Below are positions 1-7,893 of a DNA stretch of 64,000 nt, piece by piece. Positions within the stretch are counted from its first letter, which is position 1. Each line of letters opens with the position of its first letter. The DNA is taken from assembly GCA_965227335.1 (NCBI GenBank), contig CBDDFV010000010.1, positions 186,001 to 250,000 on the forward strand, written 5' to 3'. The translations under genes were made by a program, and so were the position numbers. The stretch comes from CBDDFV01 sp965227335. Lineage in GTDB: Bacteria > Planctomycetota > Phycisphaerae > Phycisphaerales > SM1A02. The notes beneath the pieces were generated by a model. The model was not told the origin of the DNA. It searched no databases and worked only from the letters and a program-made list of their open reading frames with translations.

Positions 1-391
1 CGTCGATCGCATTGCCGACGAAGTCGACGTCGCCGAAGAGCGGCGGGGAATTCGGGAAGAAGAAGTTGTCCGGAATCGGCGGGAACTGCGGCGACCCGAA
101 CTGCACGACGGCGAGACCTTCCGTGGACATCGGCAGACCGAACGTCGGGCATTCCGGCGGACAGGGGCCCCACGCCCCGAGCAGTTGGGCGAGGTCCGCC
201 GCGTTGACGAGGCCGTCGCCGTTCAGATCGGCCGGACCCGAGTCGGGACCCCACGCCCCGAGCAACTGGGCGAGGTCCGCGGCGTCGACGATGTCGTCGC
301 CGGTGAGATCGGCGGGACACGCGGCGGCGGCGAGGGACGAACAGGCGGCGACGGCCGCGATGGTGAAGAGCTGAGTGAGTGAACGTTGCAT
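1..391 (-). CDS. Secreted protein with N-terminal dockerin-like repeats (partial, 3' end outside window)
   Basis: The gene starts at an ATG whose complement is at 389-391, with an AGGAGG ribosome site at 400-405, and runs off the left edge. The first ~25 residues form a signal peptide (MQRSLTQLFTIAAVAACSSL...). Two dockerin-like calcium-loop units follow directly: one with ADLTGDDIVDAADLAQLLGA and one with ADLNGDGLVNAADLAQLLGA, each ending in AWG. After a Pro/Cys linker comes a region rich in Phe and Pro with no family I recognise. It lies next to a second gene with the same architecture. The substrate and role of the missing C-terminal part cannot be told. Export and dockerin-like repeats are seen; any cell-surface role is inference. 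Confidence 0.85.
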   Translation of the reverse strand, partial: MQRSLTQLFTIAAVAACSSLAAAACPADLTGDDIVDAADLAQLLGAWGPDSGPADLNGDGLVNAADLAQLLGAWGPCPPECPTFGLPMSTEGLAVVQFGSPQFPPIPDNFFFPNSPPLFGDVDFVGNAID

Positions 392-501
392 GTCTGAATC
401 CTCCTGAGTCGGTCGGCGTCGCACGCCGGGGTTGACGAATGGCTGGAGGTCAATGCGTGCCGGTGACCGGAGGGGGCCACGCCCGACCAGGTTCAGCGCA
501 G

Positions 502-532
502 AAAAACGCCCGCGACACGCGTCGCGGACGTT
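502..532 (-). terminator. Rho-independent terminator of the dockerin-like gene at 579-1586
   Basis: A 12-bp stem (505-516 with 521-532, one mismatch) encloses a 4-base loop. Read on the minus strand it is followed by five T (complement of 502-506). It lies about 50 bases past the stop of the gene at 579. Confidence 0.8.
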
Positions 533-578
533 TCAGGAAGATGCTTATCGGACAAGAGGAAGAAGCGGTCGGTCCGGG

Positions 579-1586
579 TTACGGGAGATCGATGCAGATC
601 ACGAGGTTGCCGGCGCAGACCGCGTGACCGGGCGTCGTCATGCAGATCGTGATGCTGCCGTCCGCGTTCGCGGTGACGGTGATCGTGGGCACGACGCCGC
701 CGGCCCCGGGACAGCTGGCGACTTCATTGGCCAGCAGTTGCTGGATGATCTGGGCCAGTATCATCGGCGAGATGTCCTCCACGAGCACGAATTCGATCGT
801 GCCCAGGTCGCGGACGTACCAGCCGTCGCAGTTATGGAAGCGCGGCCAGACCGAGACCGTGGTTCCGGGCGGGTACACGCCGGGCAGCGGCGGAATCGTC
901 ACGCAGAGGCTGTCGCCGCTGATCGAGCCGACGTACGAATGGTCGTAGAGCGGGCCGCACGCGCCGTCGCCGCCGCCGCTCACGTTGAAGATGATGTTCG
1001 CCCCCGCCGGCTGCATGTTGCCGACGCACGCGCCCTCGGCGATGAGCTGGACCTCGTTGAAGGGGTTGTCGATGCCGACGGGCTGACCTTCACCGAGATG
1101 CACCTGCAGGAGCCCCGGGCCGTCAAAGTGCACCGGACCGAGCTGCGCCCGCATGATCTGATTGCCGGCCCCGTCGTCGAGGATGTCGATGACCTGCACT
1201 GGCGCGAACTGCTGCGGCCCGCCCCCGGGCTCCGCGATGACCACACAGTAGTCGTAGGGGTCATTCGACGGGAACTGACCGATGAGCTGGATCTCCGCCC
1301 CCGGTTCACCCTGGGGCGGGAAGACGTCGAAGATCTCGACGCCCGGATCGGGGCAGTCGCCCCAGGCGCCGAGCATCATCGCGAGATCGGCGGGACCGAC
1401 GACGCCGTCGCCGTCGAGATCAGCCGGACCCGTCCCCGGACCCCACGCGGCGAGAAGCTGAGCGAGATCGCCGGAGCCGACCACGCCGTCGCCGTCGAGA
1501 TCCGCCGGGCAGTTTGCGAGCGCGGCGCCGGCGATGAGGGAGGTACAGAAGACGGAACAGATCGTAAGGGTGGAACGACGAAGCAT
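579..1586 (-). CDS. Secreted protein with N-terminal dockerin-like pair, 335 aa
   Basis: The start chosen is the ATG at 1586, preceded by GGAGAG, because it opens a clean signal peptide (MLRRSTLTICSVFCTSLIAG, then AALA-N). Longer upstream readings add non-signal sequence. Residues ~25-75 hold two dockerin-like units (ADLDGDGVVGSGDLAQLL and ADLDGDGVVGPADLAMML, each ending in AWG). The remaining ~260 residues form a Cys-containing, beta-rich domain with an IPT/TIG-like opening (VFPPQGEPGAEIQLIGQFPS) and no catalytic motif I recognise. It is the neighbour and paralogue in layout of the truncated gene at 1-391. It lies just downstream of the ATP synthase operon but is separated from it by a terminator. 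Function unknown. Confidence 0.85.
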   Translation of the reverse strand: MLRRSTLTICSVFCTSLIAGAALANCPADLDGDGVVGSGDLAQLLAAWGPGTGPADLDGDGVVGPADLAMMLGAWGDCPDPGVEIFDVFPPQGEPGAEIQLIGQFPSNDPYDYCVVIAEPGGGPQQFAPVQVIDILDDGAGNQIMRAQLGPVHFDGPGLLQVHLGEGQPVGIDNPFNEVQLIAEGACVGNMQPAGANIIFNVSGGGDGACGPLYDHSYVGSISGDSLCVTIPPLPGVYPPGTTVSVWPRFHNCDGWYVRDLGTIEFVLVEDISPMILAQIIQQLLANEVASCPGAGGVVPTITVTANADGSITICMTTPGHAVCAGNLVICIDLP

Positions 1587-1835
1587 TGTTTTCTCTCCAT
1601 GTCGGAAGCTGTGGTTACGGAACCATCCATCGCCCACGCGGCGACAGATCCCAATCGCTTCCGCTTCCGACCCCAATGCGAGAGAATCCGGAGGGGGGGA
1701 CACGAAAAGAACAAAAACCCCAGGGCTCCGCCCGAGGGCGCCCCCGGACAGCAACGCCCGTCCGACGACACGACCATCAAAACCGTGCAGGGCTGGGTCC
1801 ACGACGACCCGACATCAATGCACCCGCCCGCCGCG

Positions 1836-1863
1836 CGAAAACAACCCCCGGTTGAACCGGGGG
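1836..1863 (-). terminator. Terminator closing the ATP synthase operon after atpA
   Basis: The plus strand shows a GC-rich stem CCCCCGG (1845-1851) with CCGGGGG (1857-1863). On the minus strand it is followed by TTGTTTTC. It starts 29 bases after the atpA stop, so the operon ends here without atpG, atpD or atpC. Confidence 0.85.
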
Positions 1864-1891
1864 CTGGGTGGCGATGCAGATGGGATGAGTC

Positions 1892-3445
1892 TCAGCTCGT
1901 CGGCGTCCAGCCCGCCTTGAACTCCTTGATGGCGTCAGCGACTTCGTCGCCGATCTTCTTGAAGGAGCGTTCGGCTTCGAGCTTGTCGCGGACGGCCTTG
2001 GCGGTGGTGCGGAAGTACTCGAGCATGTCCTGCTCGAAGGCGTGCACCTGGTCGAGCGGGAGGTTGTCGAGGAAGCCCTTCGAGCCCGCGAAGATCGACA
2101 GGCACTGGTCGATGACGTTCACCGGCTGGTACTGGCCCTGCTTGAGCAGTTCGACCATGCGGGCGCCGCGGTCGAGCTGGCGCTGCGAGGAGGCGTCGAG
2201 GTCGGTGCCGAGCTGGGCGAACGCCTCGAGTTCGCGGTACGCCGCGAGGTCGAGACGGAGCGAGCCGGCGACTTCCTTCATCGCCTTGATCTGGGCGTTG
2301 CCGCCCACGCGGGAGACGGAGATGCCGACGTTGATGGCCGGACGCACGCCCGCCGCGAAGAGTTCGGGCTGGAGGTAGATCTGGCCGTCGGTGATCGAGA
2401 TGACGTTGGTCGGGATGTACGCCGACACGTCGCCTTCCTGCGTCTCGATGATCGGGAGGGCGGTGAGGCTGCCGCCGCCGTTGGCGTCGGAGAGCTTGGT
2501 CGCTCGTTCGAGCAGACGGGAGTGCAGGTAGAACACGTCGCCCGGGTACGCCTCGCGGCCCGGCGGACGTCGGAGCAGGAGCGAGAGCTGGCGATACGCC
2601 ACGGCCTGCTTGGAGAGGTCGTCATACACGCAGAGCACGTGCTTGGGCGTCTTGCCGTCCTTGCCCTGCCACATGAAGTGTTCGCCCATCGCGGTGCCGG
2701 CGTACGGCGCGATGTACTGCATCGGGGCGGGGTCGGAGCTGCCCGCGTTCACGACGATGGTGTAGTCCATGGCGCCGTGCTGCTTGAGCGTTTCGACGAC
2801 GCCGGCCACGGTCGATTCCTTCTGGCCGACCGCGACGTAGATGCAGACGACCGCGTCTTCGGTGCCCCAGAACTCGCGCTGGTTGATGATGGCGTCGAGG
2901 CCGACGGCGGTCTTGCCCGTCTTGCGGTCGCCGATGATGAGTTCGCGCTGGCCGCGCCCCACGGGAATCATGGAGTCGACGGCCTTGATGCCGAACTGCA
3001 TCGGCTCGGTCACCGGCTGTCGGGCGGCGATGCCCGGGGCGACGATGTCGAGCTTGCGGGTCATGCCGGTGTCGATGGCCGGACCGCCGTCGAGCGGCTG
3101 GCCGAGCGGGTCGACCACGCGTCCGAGGAGGGCGTCGCCGACGGGCACTTCGAGCAGTCGGCCGGTCGACTTCACGGTGTCGCCTTCGCGGACCGAGAGG
3201 TAGTTGCCGTAGATGACCGCCCCGACGGTGTCGAGTTCAAGGTTCATCGCCTGGCCCATGACCGCGCCGTCGCGGGTGTCGAACTCGATGAGTTCGCCCG
3301 CCATGCACTTGGAGAGGCCGTACACGCGGGCGATGCCGTCGCCGACCTCGACCACCCGCCCGATCTCCGAGATCTCGAGCGAGCTCGAGAACTGTTCGAT
3401 CTCCTGCTTGATGACCGAGCTGATTTCGTCTGTCTTGATCTTCAC
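1892..3445 (-). CDS. atpA: F1 ATP synthase subunit alpha
   Basis: This is the non-catalytic nucleotide-binding subunit of the F1 alpha3-beta3 head. The P-loop GDRKTGKTAV and the alpha signature PAINVGISVSRVGG are intact, and the ~517-residue length is normal for the family. The start chosen is the GTG at 3445 (VKIKTDEISSVIKQEI), because GGGAGA lies 8 bases upstream and alpha subunits usually begin near this point. An in-frame GTG at 3484 would add 13 residues but has no ribosome site. It is the last gene of the operon and is followed by a strong terminator. The genes normally following it (gamma, beta, epsilon) are absent, so they must be elsewhere on the chromosome. Confidence 0.97.
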   Translation of the reverse strand: MKIKTDEISSVIKQEIEQFSSSLEISEIGRVVEVGDGIARVYGLSKCMAGELIEFDTRDGAVMGQAMNLELDTVGAVIYGNYLSVREGDTVKSTGRLLEVPVGDALLGRVVDPLGQPLDGGPAIDTGMTRKLDIVAPGIAARQPVTEPMQFGIKAVDSMIPVGRGQRELIIGDRKTGKTAVGLDAIINQREFWGTEDAVVCIYVAVGQKESTVAGVVETLKQHGAMDYTIVVNAGSSDPAPMQYIAPYAGTAMGEHFMWQGKDGKTPKHVLCVYDDLSKQAVAYRQLSLLLRRPPGREAYPGDVFYLHSRLLERATKLSDANGGGSLTALPIIETQEGDVSAYIPTNVISITDGQIYLQPELFAAGVRPAINVGISVSRVGGNAQIKAMKEVAGSLRLDLAAYRELEAFAQLGTDLDASSQRQLDRGARMVELLKQGQYQPVNVIDQCLSIFAGSKGFLDNLPLDQVHAFEQDMLEYFRTTAKAVRDKLEAERSFKKIGDEVADAIKEFKAGWTPTS

Positions 3446-3539
3446 CGAAGTGTCTCCCGGCGTCGCCGCCGCTGTTCGAGTCACACTGAAGTCGACGCCC
3501 GCCGTCTCCGTCGGGCGTCGGAAGTTTCGTCCGTCCGCC

Positions 3540-4145
3540 TCAGCCGGCCTCGTCCACGAACCGGGACGCCTCCGACCGGACCTTCACCGCCCCCGGCCCG
3601 GTGAGCTGCGAACGCAGCCGACGCAGACGCGTCGCCACCGAACCGTCGATGAGCTGGTCGCCGATCCGCAGCTTGACGCCGCCGATCATGTCCGGCGCCG
3701 CGTACGCGTGCAGCACCGGATCCTTGCCCAGCGCGTCGCGGATCCGATCCTTCAGCATCGAGAGCGCCTCGTCGCCGAGCGCCTCGACCGTGAAGACGTC
3801 GACCTCGATCCGGCCGAACGCCTTCTGCATGAGCTGGTCGTACCCGGCGTTGATCGACTCGAGATGTCCGAGCCGGCCCTTGTCGCCGAGGACGAGCAGG
3901 AACCGCAGCGTCAGGTCGGTGACCTTGTCGCTGAAGATCGCCCGCAGGGCCTCGCCCCGCTTGCGCTCATCGATGATCGGCGACGCCAGGAACTCGCGGA
4001 ACATCGGATCCTGACGGGCGAGTTCGCAGATCTGCTCGAGTTCGTCGCCGACCTCTTCGATCTTGTCGCGTCCGCCCGCCTGCTCCGCAAGCTCGTAGAG
4101 GCTCTTCGCGTAGACCTGGCTGAGGGCGTCGGTATGCACGGCCAT
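3540..4145 (-). CDS. atpH: F1 ATP synthase subunit delta (OSCP)
   Basis: This subunit forms part of the peripheral stalk, joining F1 alpha to the b subunits. The 201-residue protein has the family layout. An N-terminal helical domain begins YAKSLYELAEQAGG, a middle region contains LLVLGDKGRLGHLESI, and the C-terminal segment reads GGVKLRIGDQLIDGSVATRL, the most conserved part of the family. It lies between atpF (32-base gap) and atpA (94-base gap), the usual bacterial order b-delta-alpha. Confidence 0.95.
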   Translation of the reverse strand: MAVHTDALSQVYAKSLYELAEQAGGRDKIEEVGDELEQICELARQDPMFREFLASPIIDERKRGEALRAIFSDKVTDLTLRFLLVLGDKGRLGHLESINAGYDQLMQKAFGRIEVDVFTVEALGDEALSMLKDRIRDALGKDPVLHAYAAPDMIGGVKLRIGDQLIDGSVATRLRRLRSQLTGPGAVKVRSEASRFVDEAG

Positions 4146-4177
4146 GAGGAAGGTGCTCGCTGAAGTCGAGGGAAAGG

Positions 4178-4786
4178 TCAGTTGCGGGCCGAGGCGAGCT
4201 CAGCCACCGACTCGTCGATGAGCCGCTGCTGGTCGTCGACCGAGATTTCACGCTGCAGAATCTTCGAGGCCATCGCCGAAGCGAGCATCGTCGCCTCGTG
4301 GTGCAGTTCAGCCACCGCCGCCTGCTTGGCGGACTCGATGTCCTTCGTCGCGCGTTCCTTCATGTCCGCGAGTTCGCGCTCGTTGCGGGCGCGAAGCTCG
4401 TCGGCCGTGGTCTTCGCGGCGGACTTCGCCTTGGCGATCATCGCCGTGGCCTCCGCCCGCGCCGCCTTGAGGCTTTCCTCGTACTCGGCGAGGGCGGCGG
4501 TCGCCTTGGCGTTCGCCTCCTCCGCCGCGCGAATCTCGTCGCGGATCTTCTGCTCGCGTTCATCCAGCCCGCCGAGGATCTTCGGCCAGACCTTGGCGCC
4601 GAGAATGAAGACCGCACCGCCGAAGACGACGATCGCAGTGAAGTACGGCAGGAGATCCGGGATGTGAAGGGCGGGACGCGCCCCTTCGTCCGCCGCGAGA
4701 AGCAACGTATGCATCATGGCGCAGATTCCAGACAGGGAGACGACGGCGAGCGCGATGGCGCGCCGACGCGATGGCGGGAAGGACAC
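4178..4786 (-). CDS. atpF: F0 ATP synthase subunit b
   Basis: This is the peripheral-stalk subunit: one membrane helix followed by a long charged coiled coil. The membrane segment is at about residues 43-65 (LLPYFTAIVVFGGAVFILGA). The rest is Ala/Glu/Lys/Arg-rich helix ending SVAELASARN. The ~30-residue N-terminal extension looks like a signal peptide (RRRAIALAVVSLSGIC). The start at 4786 is a GTG without a clear ribosome site. An ATG at 4717 (MMHTLLLAADEG) is a real alternative and would give a 179-residue protein of ordinary length. Confidence 0.93.
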   Translation of the reverse strand: MSFPPSRRRAIALAVVSLSGICAMMHTLLLAADEGARPALHIPDLLPYFTAIVVFGGAVFILGAKVWPKILGGLDEREQKIRDEIRAAEEANAKATAALAEYEESLKAARAEATAMIAKAKSAAKTTADELRARNERELADMKERATKDIESAKQAAVAELHHEATMLASAMASKILQREISVDDQQRLIDESVAELASARN

Positions 4787-4850
4787 GCCGGCGAACCGGA
4801 CGGCGGCGCGTCAACGCGCGGCCCGTCCGGCTCGCCGACGAAGAACCGGA

Positions 4851-5171
4851 TCAGAGGACCGCGAGCAGGCCGACGACGACCGCGAACAGGGTGGCGCCTT
4901 CGACGAGCGCGGCGGCGATGATCATGTTCGTGCCGATGGTGCCGGCCATCTCGGGCTGACGGGCGATCGCCTCGACCGCCGAACCGCCGATGCGACCGAT
5001 GCCGATGCCGGCGCCGATGACCGCGAGACCCGCAGCGAGACCGCCGGCGATGCCGCGACCCCAGTTGTTGGCCTTGATCTCGGCGATGCCGTCCTGCGCG
5101 AGAGCCGCGTCAGGACCGAGAAGCGCGAGACCGGCGAACATCAGGACCGACAGAAGAATGAGCCGTTTCAT
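4851..5171 (-). CDS. atpE: F0 ATP synthase subunit c (proteolipid) with signal peptide
   Basis: This is the rotor-ring subunit that carries ions across the membrane. The ATG at 5171 has GGAG upstream. Residues 1-26 are a signal peptide (MKRLILLSVLMFAGLALL...ALAQ). The mature hairpin has the glycine-rich helix GAGIGIGRIGG, the polar loop AIARQPEM and the ion-binding carboxylate in AAALVEGATLF. The Gln and Ser/Thr ligands that mark sodium-type rings (GIGQG and ES/ET) are replaced by Ile and Gly. Proton coupling is therefore inferred. Length is 106 codons. Confidence 0.95.
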   Translation of the reverse strand: MKRLILLSVLMFAGLALLGPDAALAQDGIAEIKANNWGRGIAGGLAAGLAVIGAGIGIGRIGGSAVEAIARQPEMAGTIGTNMIIAAALVEGATLFAVVVGLLAVL

Positions 5172-5280
5172 GGATCCAAATTCTCCAGAACTGGATGGGG
5201 GCGGACGCACGCCGCCCGGTTGGGTGATTCAAGGACGCCGGACGGCGGGCGGCCGACCGGGTCGAACATTCAGAAGGAAA

Positions 5281-6237
5281 TCAGGCCGGCTGCAACGCGC
5301 CCCGCTCCGCGTCCTCCGAACCGCCGGCCGGCTCGGGCATGTGGTCGTGCGCGTGATCATCATCGTGATGATGCGACATCTGACCGATGAACAGCGTCGT
5401 CAGGAACATGAAGATGAACGCCTGCAGGAAGGCCACGAAGATCTCGAGGAAGTAGATCGCCACCGCGAACACGATCGACACCACCGACACCCCGGCCGCG
5501 CCGACGCCGCCGAGCCCCTGGTACGCCATGTAGCCGAACAACGCCAGCATCGCCATCAGCGTGTGGCCCGCCAGCATGTTCGCGAACAGACGAATCGCGA
5601 GCGCGGCGGGCTTGATGAACAGCCCCGCGAGTTCGATCGGCACCATCACCGGCGCGATGTACCACGGCGCCCCGCCCAGCAGGTGATGCGCCCAGCCGCC
5701 CACGCCCAACTCCCTGAACGCGTGGACCTGGATCACGATGAACGCAATCGTCGCCAACGCCAGGGTCACGGCGATGTTGCCGGTCGCCGTGCCGCCGATC
5801 AAGGCGAAGTGGGAGTTCCCCCAACTCGCGCCGATCAGGTGCTGCAGATCCAGCAACGGGATCAGACCAAAGACGTTGCAGAACAGAATGAAGAAGAAGA
5901 GCGACAGCAGGAACGGCAGGTACTTCTTCGTCCCCGCTTCGCCCAACTGCGGACGCACCACGTTGTCACGGAGATAGAGGACGATGACCTCGATCAACTG
6001 CGCGAAACGACCCTTGGTGAGGTAACGGTCTACGCCGTCCTCGGATCCCGTCTGAACGCGTCTCGCCACCGTGATCATCGCCCAGACGAGCAGACCGAGC
6101 ACCACGACCATCGTCAGCATGTGCATGGTCAGCCACGCAAAGCCGTCCTCGGTGTAGAGGAGACGCAGGTCCGTCACGTGACCCATCGCTTTGTCGCCGA
6201 CGCTTTGCTTCGCCTCAGCCGCCAGAAAGAACATCAC
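5281..6237 (-). CDS. atpB: F0 ATP synthase subunit a
   Basis: This membrane subunit forms the proton half-channels next to the c ring. It has several hydrophobic helices and the diagnostic arginine motif AIRLFANMLAGHTLMAML. PFLLSLFFFILFCNVFGLIP marks an earlier conserved helix. Translation starts at GTG 6237 or, just as likely, ATG 6234. The C-terminus carries an unusual His/Asp cluster (HHHDDDHAHDH) after the last helix, of unknown purpose and possibly metal binding. Only six bases separate it from the atpI-like gene upstream. Confidence 0.96.
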   Translation of the reverse strand: MMFFLAAEAKQSVGDKAMGHVTDLRLLYTEDGFAWLTMHMLTMVVVLGLLVWAMITVARRVQTGSEDGVDRYLTKGRFAQLIEVIVLYLRDNVVRPQLGEAGTKKYLPFLLSLFFFILFCNVFGLIPLLDLQHLIGASWGNSHFALIGGTATGNIAVTLALATIAFIVIQVHAFRELGVGGWAHHLLGGAPWYIAPVMVPIELAGLFIKPAALAIRLFANMLAGHTLMAMLALFGYMAYQGLGGVGAAGVSVVSIVFAVAIYFLEIFVAFLQAFIFMFLTTLFIGQMSHHHDDDHAHDHMPEPAGGSEDAERGALQPA

Positions 6238-6243
6238 CGTCGG

Positions 6244-6717
6244 TTACTCCGAGGGCGCCGCCGAAGGCGCCGGAAGAAACTGCCTCATGTGGTTCGCGTA
6301 CGCCCGCGCCTTCGCGAGCAACACCGCAAAATAGGTCGCCGCCATCGGGATCCAGAGCCAGTCCGAGCCCAACGGGGTCGCGGAGTATAGCAGGTAGCTC
6401 CCGCCGATGGCCGCGAGGAACGCCAGCCCGGAACCCGCCAGCCACGACAGCGGCCAACGGACAATCGGACGCGCCCGCCACGGACGAATCGACAACAATC
6501 CCACCATCGACGCCGCCACCGCCACGCCCGAACCCGCCAACGCCGCCGCCAGATCGCGCGGCGTCCCCATCGCCCACGCCGCGCCCCCCGCCAACGCCGT
6601 CGTCACCACCCCCACCGTCGCCATCACCCGCAACAGACGCCCCGTCGGCAGCGACACCTTGCGCAACGCGGCGTTGGTCGGCGGTGAATCGGTCATCGGG
6701 GCGGCGGCGGCAGTCAT
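6244..6717 (-). CDS. AtpI-like small membrane protein of the ATP synthase operon
   Basis: The 157-residue protein has four hydrophobic segments (about residues 31-50, 61-76, 88-110 and 118-135) and sits between atpZ and atpB. That is the place normally taken by atpI, the ATP synthase subunit I assembly or Mg-transport accessory. Sequence similarity to AtpI is weak to the eye, so the call rests on topology and position. It ends six bases before atpB and begins 18 bases after atpZ, so co-transcription is very likely. Confidence 0.7.
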   Translation of the reverse strand: MTAAAAPMTDSPPTNAALRKVSLPTGRLLRVMATVGVVTTALAGGAAWAMGTPRDLAAALAGSGVAVAASMVGLLSIRPWRARPIVRWPLSWLAGSGLAFLAAIGGSYLLYSATPLGSDWLWIPMAATYFAVLLAKARAYANHMRQFLPAPSAAPSE

Positions 6718-6735
6718 GGTCGGACAGGTTCGGCG

Positions 6736-7020
6736 TCAGTCTCGATCGTGGTGCTCAGCAAGATCCGTCTTCACAGCGTCTTGCGCGGCCTTCCGGGCCC
6801 CGCGAATGAACATCAGCATGCCCGTGATCACGCCGAGCACCAGCCCGACGATCACTCCGGTCGGCGTCGTCCCGGCGAGCCAGTCGACCAGCCAGCCGAT
6901 CAGGCCGCCCGCCACGATGTGCGAGGCGAGCTCGAAGCCCATGGCGCTCAGCCGCCAGAGCTGCCGCGACGCGGCTTCATCCCGCGTCGATCGGCCTTGC
7001 GATCCGGAACTTCCGGCCAT
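6736..7020 (-). CDS. atpZ: AtpZ/AtpI family protein, first gene of the ATP synthase operon
   Basis: The 94-residue protein has two membrane helices in the AtpZ pattern: GFELASHIVAGGLIGWLVDW, a short loop, then TGVIVGLVLGVITGMLMFIR. AtpZ proteins pair with AtpI as accessory factors, proposed for c-ring assembly or Mg/Ca transport. The ATG at 7020 is preferred over an upstream in-frame start at 7074 because GAGGTGG lies about 8 bases upstream of it. It is the first gene of the minus-strand operon, facing nuoI. Confidence 0.88.
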   Translation of the reverse strand: MAGSSGSQGRSTRDEAASRQLWRLSAMGFELASHIVAGGLIGWLVDWLAGTTPTGVIVGLVLGVITGMLMFIRGARKAAQDAVKTDLAEHHDRD

Positions 7021-7335
7021 CGCCGCACCACCTCGCCACACGGAACCCCTTCCACCGGCCTCGAACCCATCCACCTGATCCGGTCATCACCGACCCAGGT
7101 CATCCGAGACGCCGCCTGACTGCCCTACACAGGCTGCCGGACTTTGTGAAAAGTTTCCCAATCGGGCGCGTACACTGTACGGTTGAGCCGAGGCCGATGC
7201 AAGGCGAGCCGGTCGCCCGATCGTTGGATTCGGGCCGGTTTCCGCCCTCCCCCGGCCCCCGCCCGCGCCCGCCCGGCTGGAGCCGGTCCCCCCGACCGAC
7301 TACCATCCCCTCGATTCGCCTCTGGAGCCCCCTCG
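7021..7335. other. Divergent intergenic region between atpZ and nuoI
   Basis: This 315-base gap must hold the promoter of the ATP synthase operon (minus) and that of nuoI (plus). A locally AT-rich stretch at 7139-7162 is the likely site. On the minus strand it contains TTCACA, a near-consensus -35, but no good -10 at the right distance. On the plus strand TACACT (7171-7176) is a possible -10. A short dyad GTACA-C-TGTAC lies at 7170-7180. Promoter positions are low confidence. Confidence 0.3.
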
Positions 7336-7893
7336 ATGCCCATCCCCGACCGCGAAATCGTCGACGTCACGCCCACCCGGCTCAACCGGAACGAGTCGCT
7401 CTTCCTCCCCGCCGTCGTGCAGGGCCTCGGCACCACGCTCCGACATCTCTTCAAGAACGTCGGACGCGACCGCTCCAAGACCGACACCATCTGGGTCGTC
7501 CAGTACCCCGAGGAACGACGCGAACAGCGTCCCGTCGAGCGCGGCGGGATCGAGCCCTCGACCTTCCGCGGCGTCCACCGACTCAACCGCGACGAGGACG
7601 GACGCGTCCGCTGCGTCGCCTGCTTCATGTGCGCCACCGCCTGTCCCGCGAACTGCATCCACATCGTCGCGGAGGAATCCCCCTGGGATGACCGCGAGAA
7701 GTACCCCAAGCAGTTCGACATCGACGAACTTCGCTGCATCTACTGCGGCATGTGCGAAGAGGCGTGTCCCTGCGACGCCATCGAGCTGACCCCCCACTAC
7801 GCGATCACCGGCCTCACCCGGAACGAGATGATCTTCGACAAGACGAAGCTGCTCGAGGTCTACGACCGGACCATCGATCAGAAGCCGATGTGA
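7336..7893 (+). CDS. nuoI: NADH-quinone oxidoreductase subunit I, two 4Fe-4S clusters
   Basis: NuoI carries clusters N6a and N6b, which pass electrons within the peripheral arm of complex I. The 185-residue protein has two motifs: CVACFMCATACP (Cys 93, 96, 99, 103) and CIYCGMCEEACP (Cys 134, 137, 140, 144). The ATG at 7336 has GGAG at 7324-7327; the upstream in-frame extension is Arg/Pro-rich and unlike the family. No other nuo gene is nearby, so this subunit is encoded apart from the rest of complex I, or serves a related ferredoxin-type complex. Its stop overlaps the GTG of the next gene. Confidence 0.93.
   Translation: MPIPDREIVDVTPTRLNRNESLFLPAVVQGLGTTLRHLFKNVGRDRSKTDTIWVVQYPEERREQRPVERGGIEPSTFRGVHRLNRDEDGRVRCVACFMCATACPANCIHIVAEESPWDDREKYPKQFDIDELRCIYCGMCEEACPCDAIELTPHYAITGLTRNEMIFDKTKLLEVYDRTIDQKPM

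Noticed and set aside
2042..3604. 520-codon plus-strand open frame across atpA
   Set aside because: It is the antisense shadow of atpA in a GC-rich sequence; its product is Arg/His/Asp-rich without any domain.
7170..7180. Operator GTACACTGTAC upstream of nuoI
   Set aside because: An 11-base dyad this short is expected by chance and has no second copy nearby.
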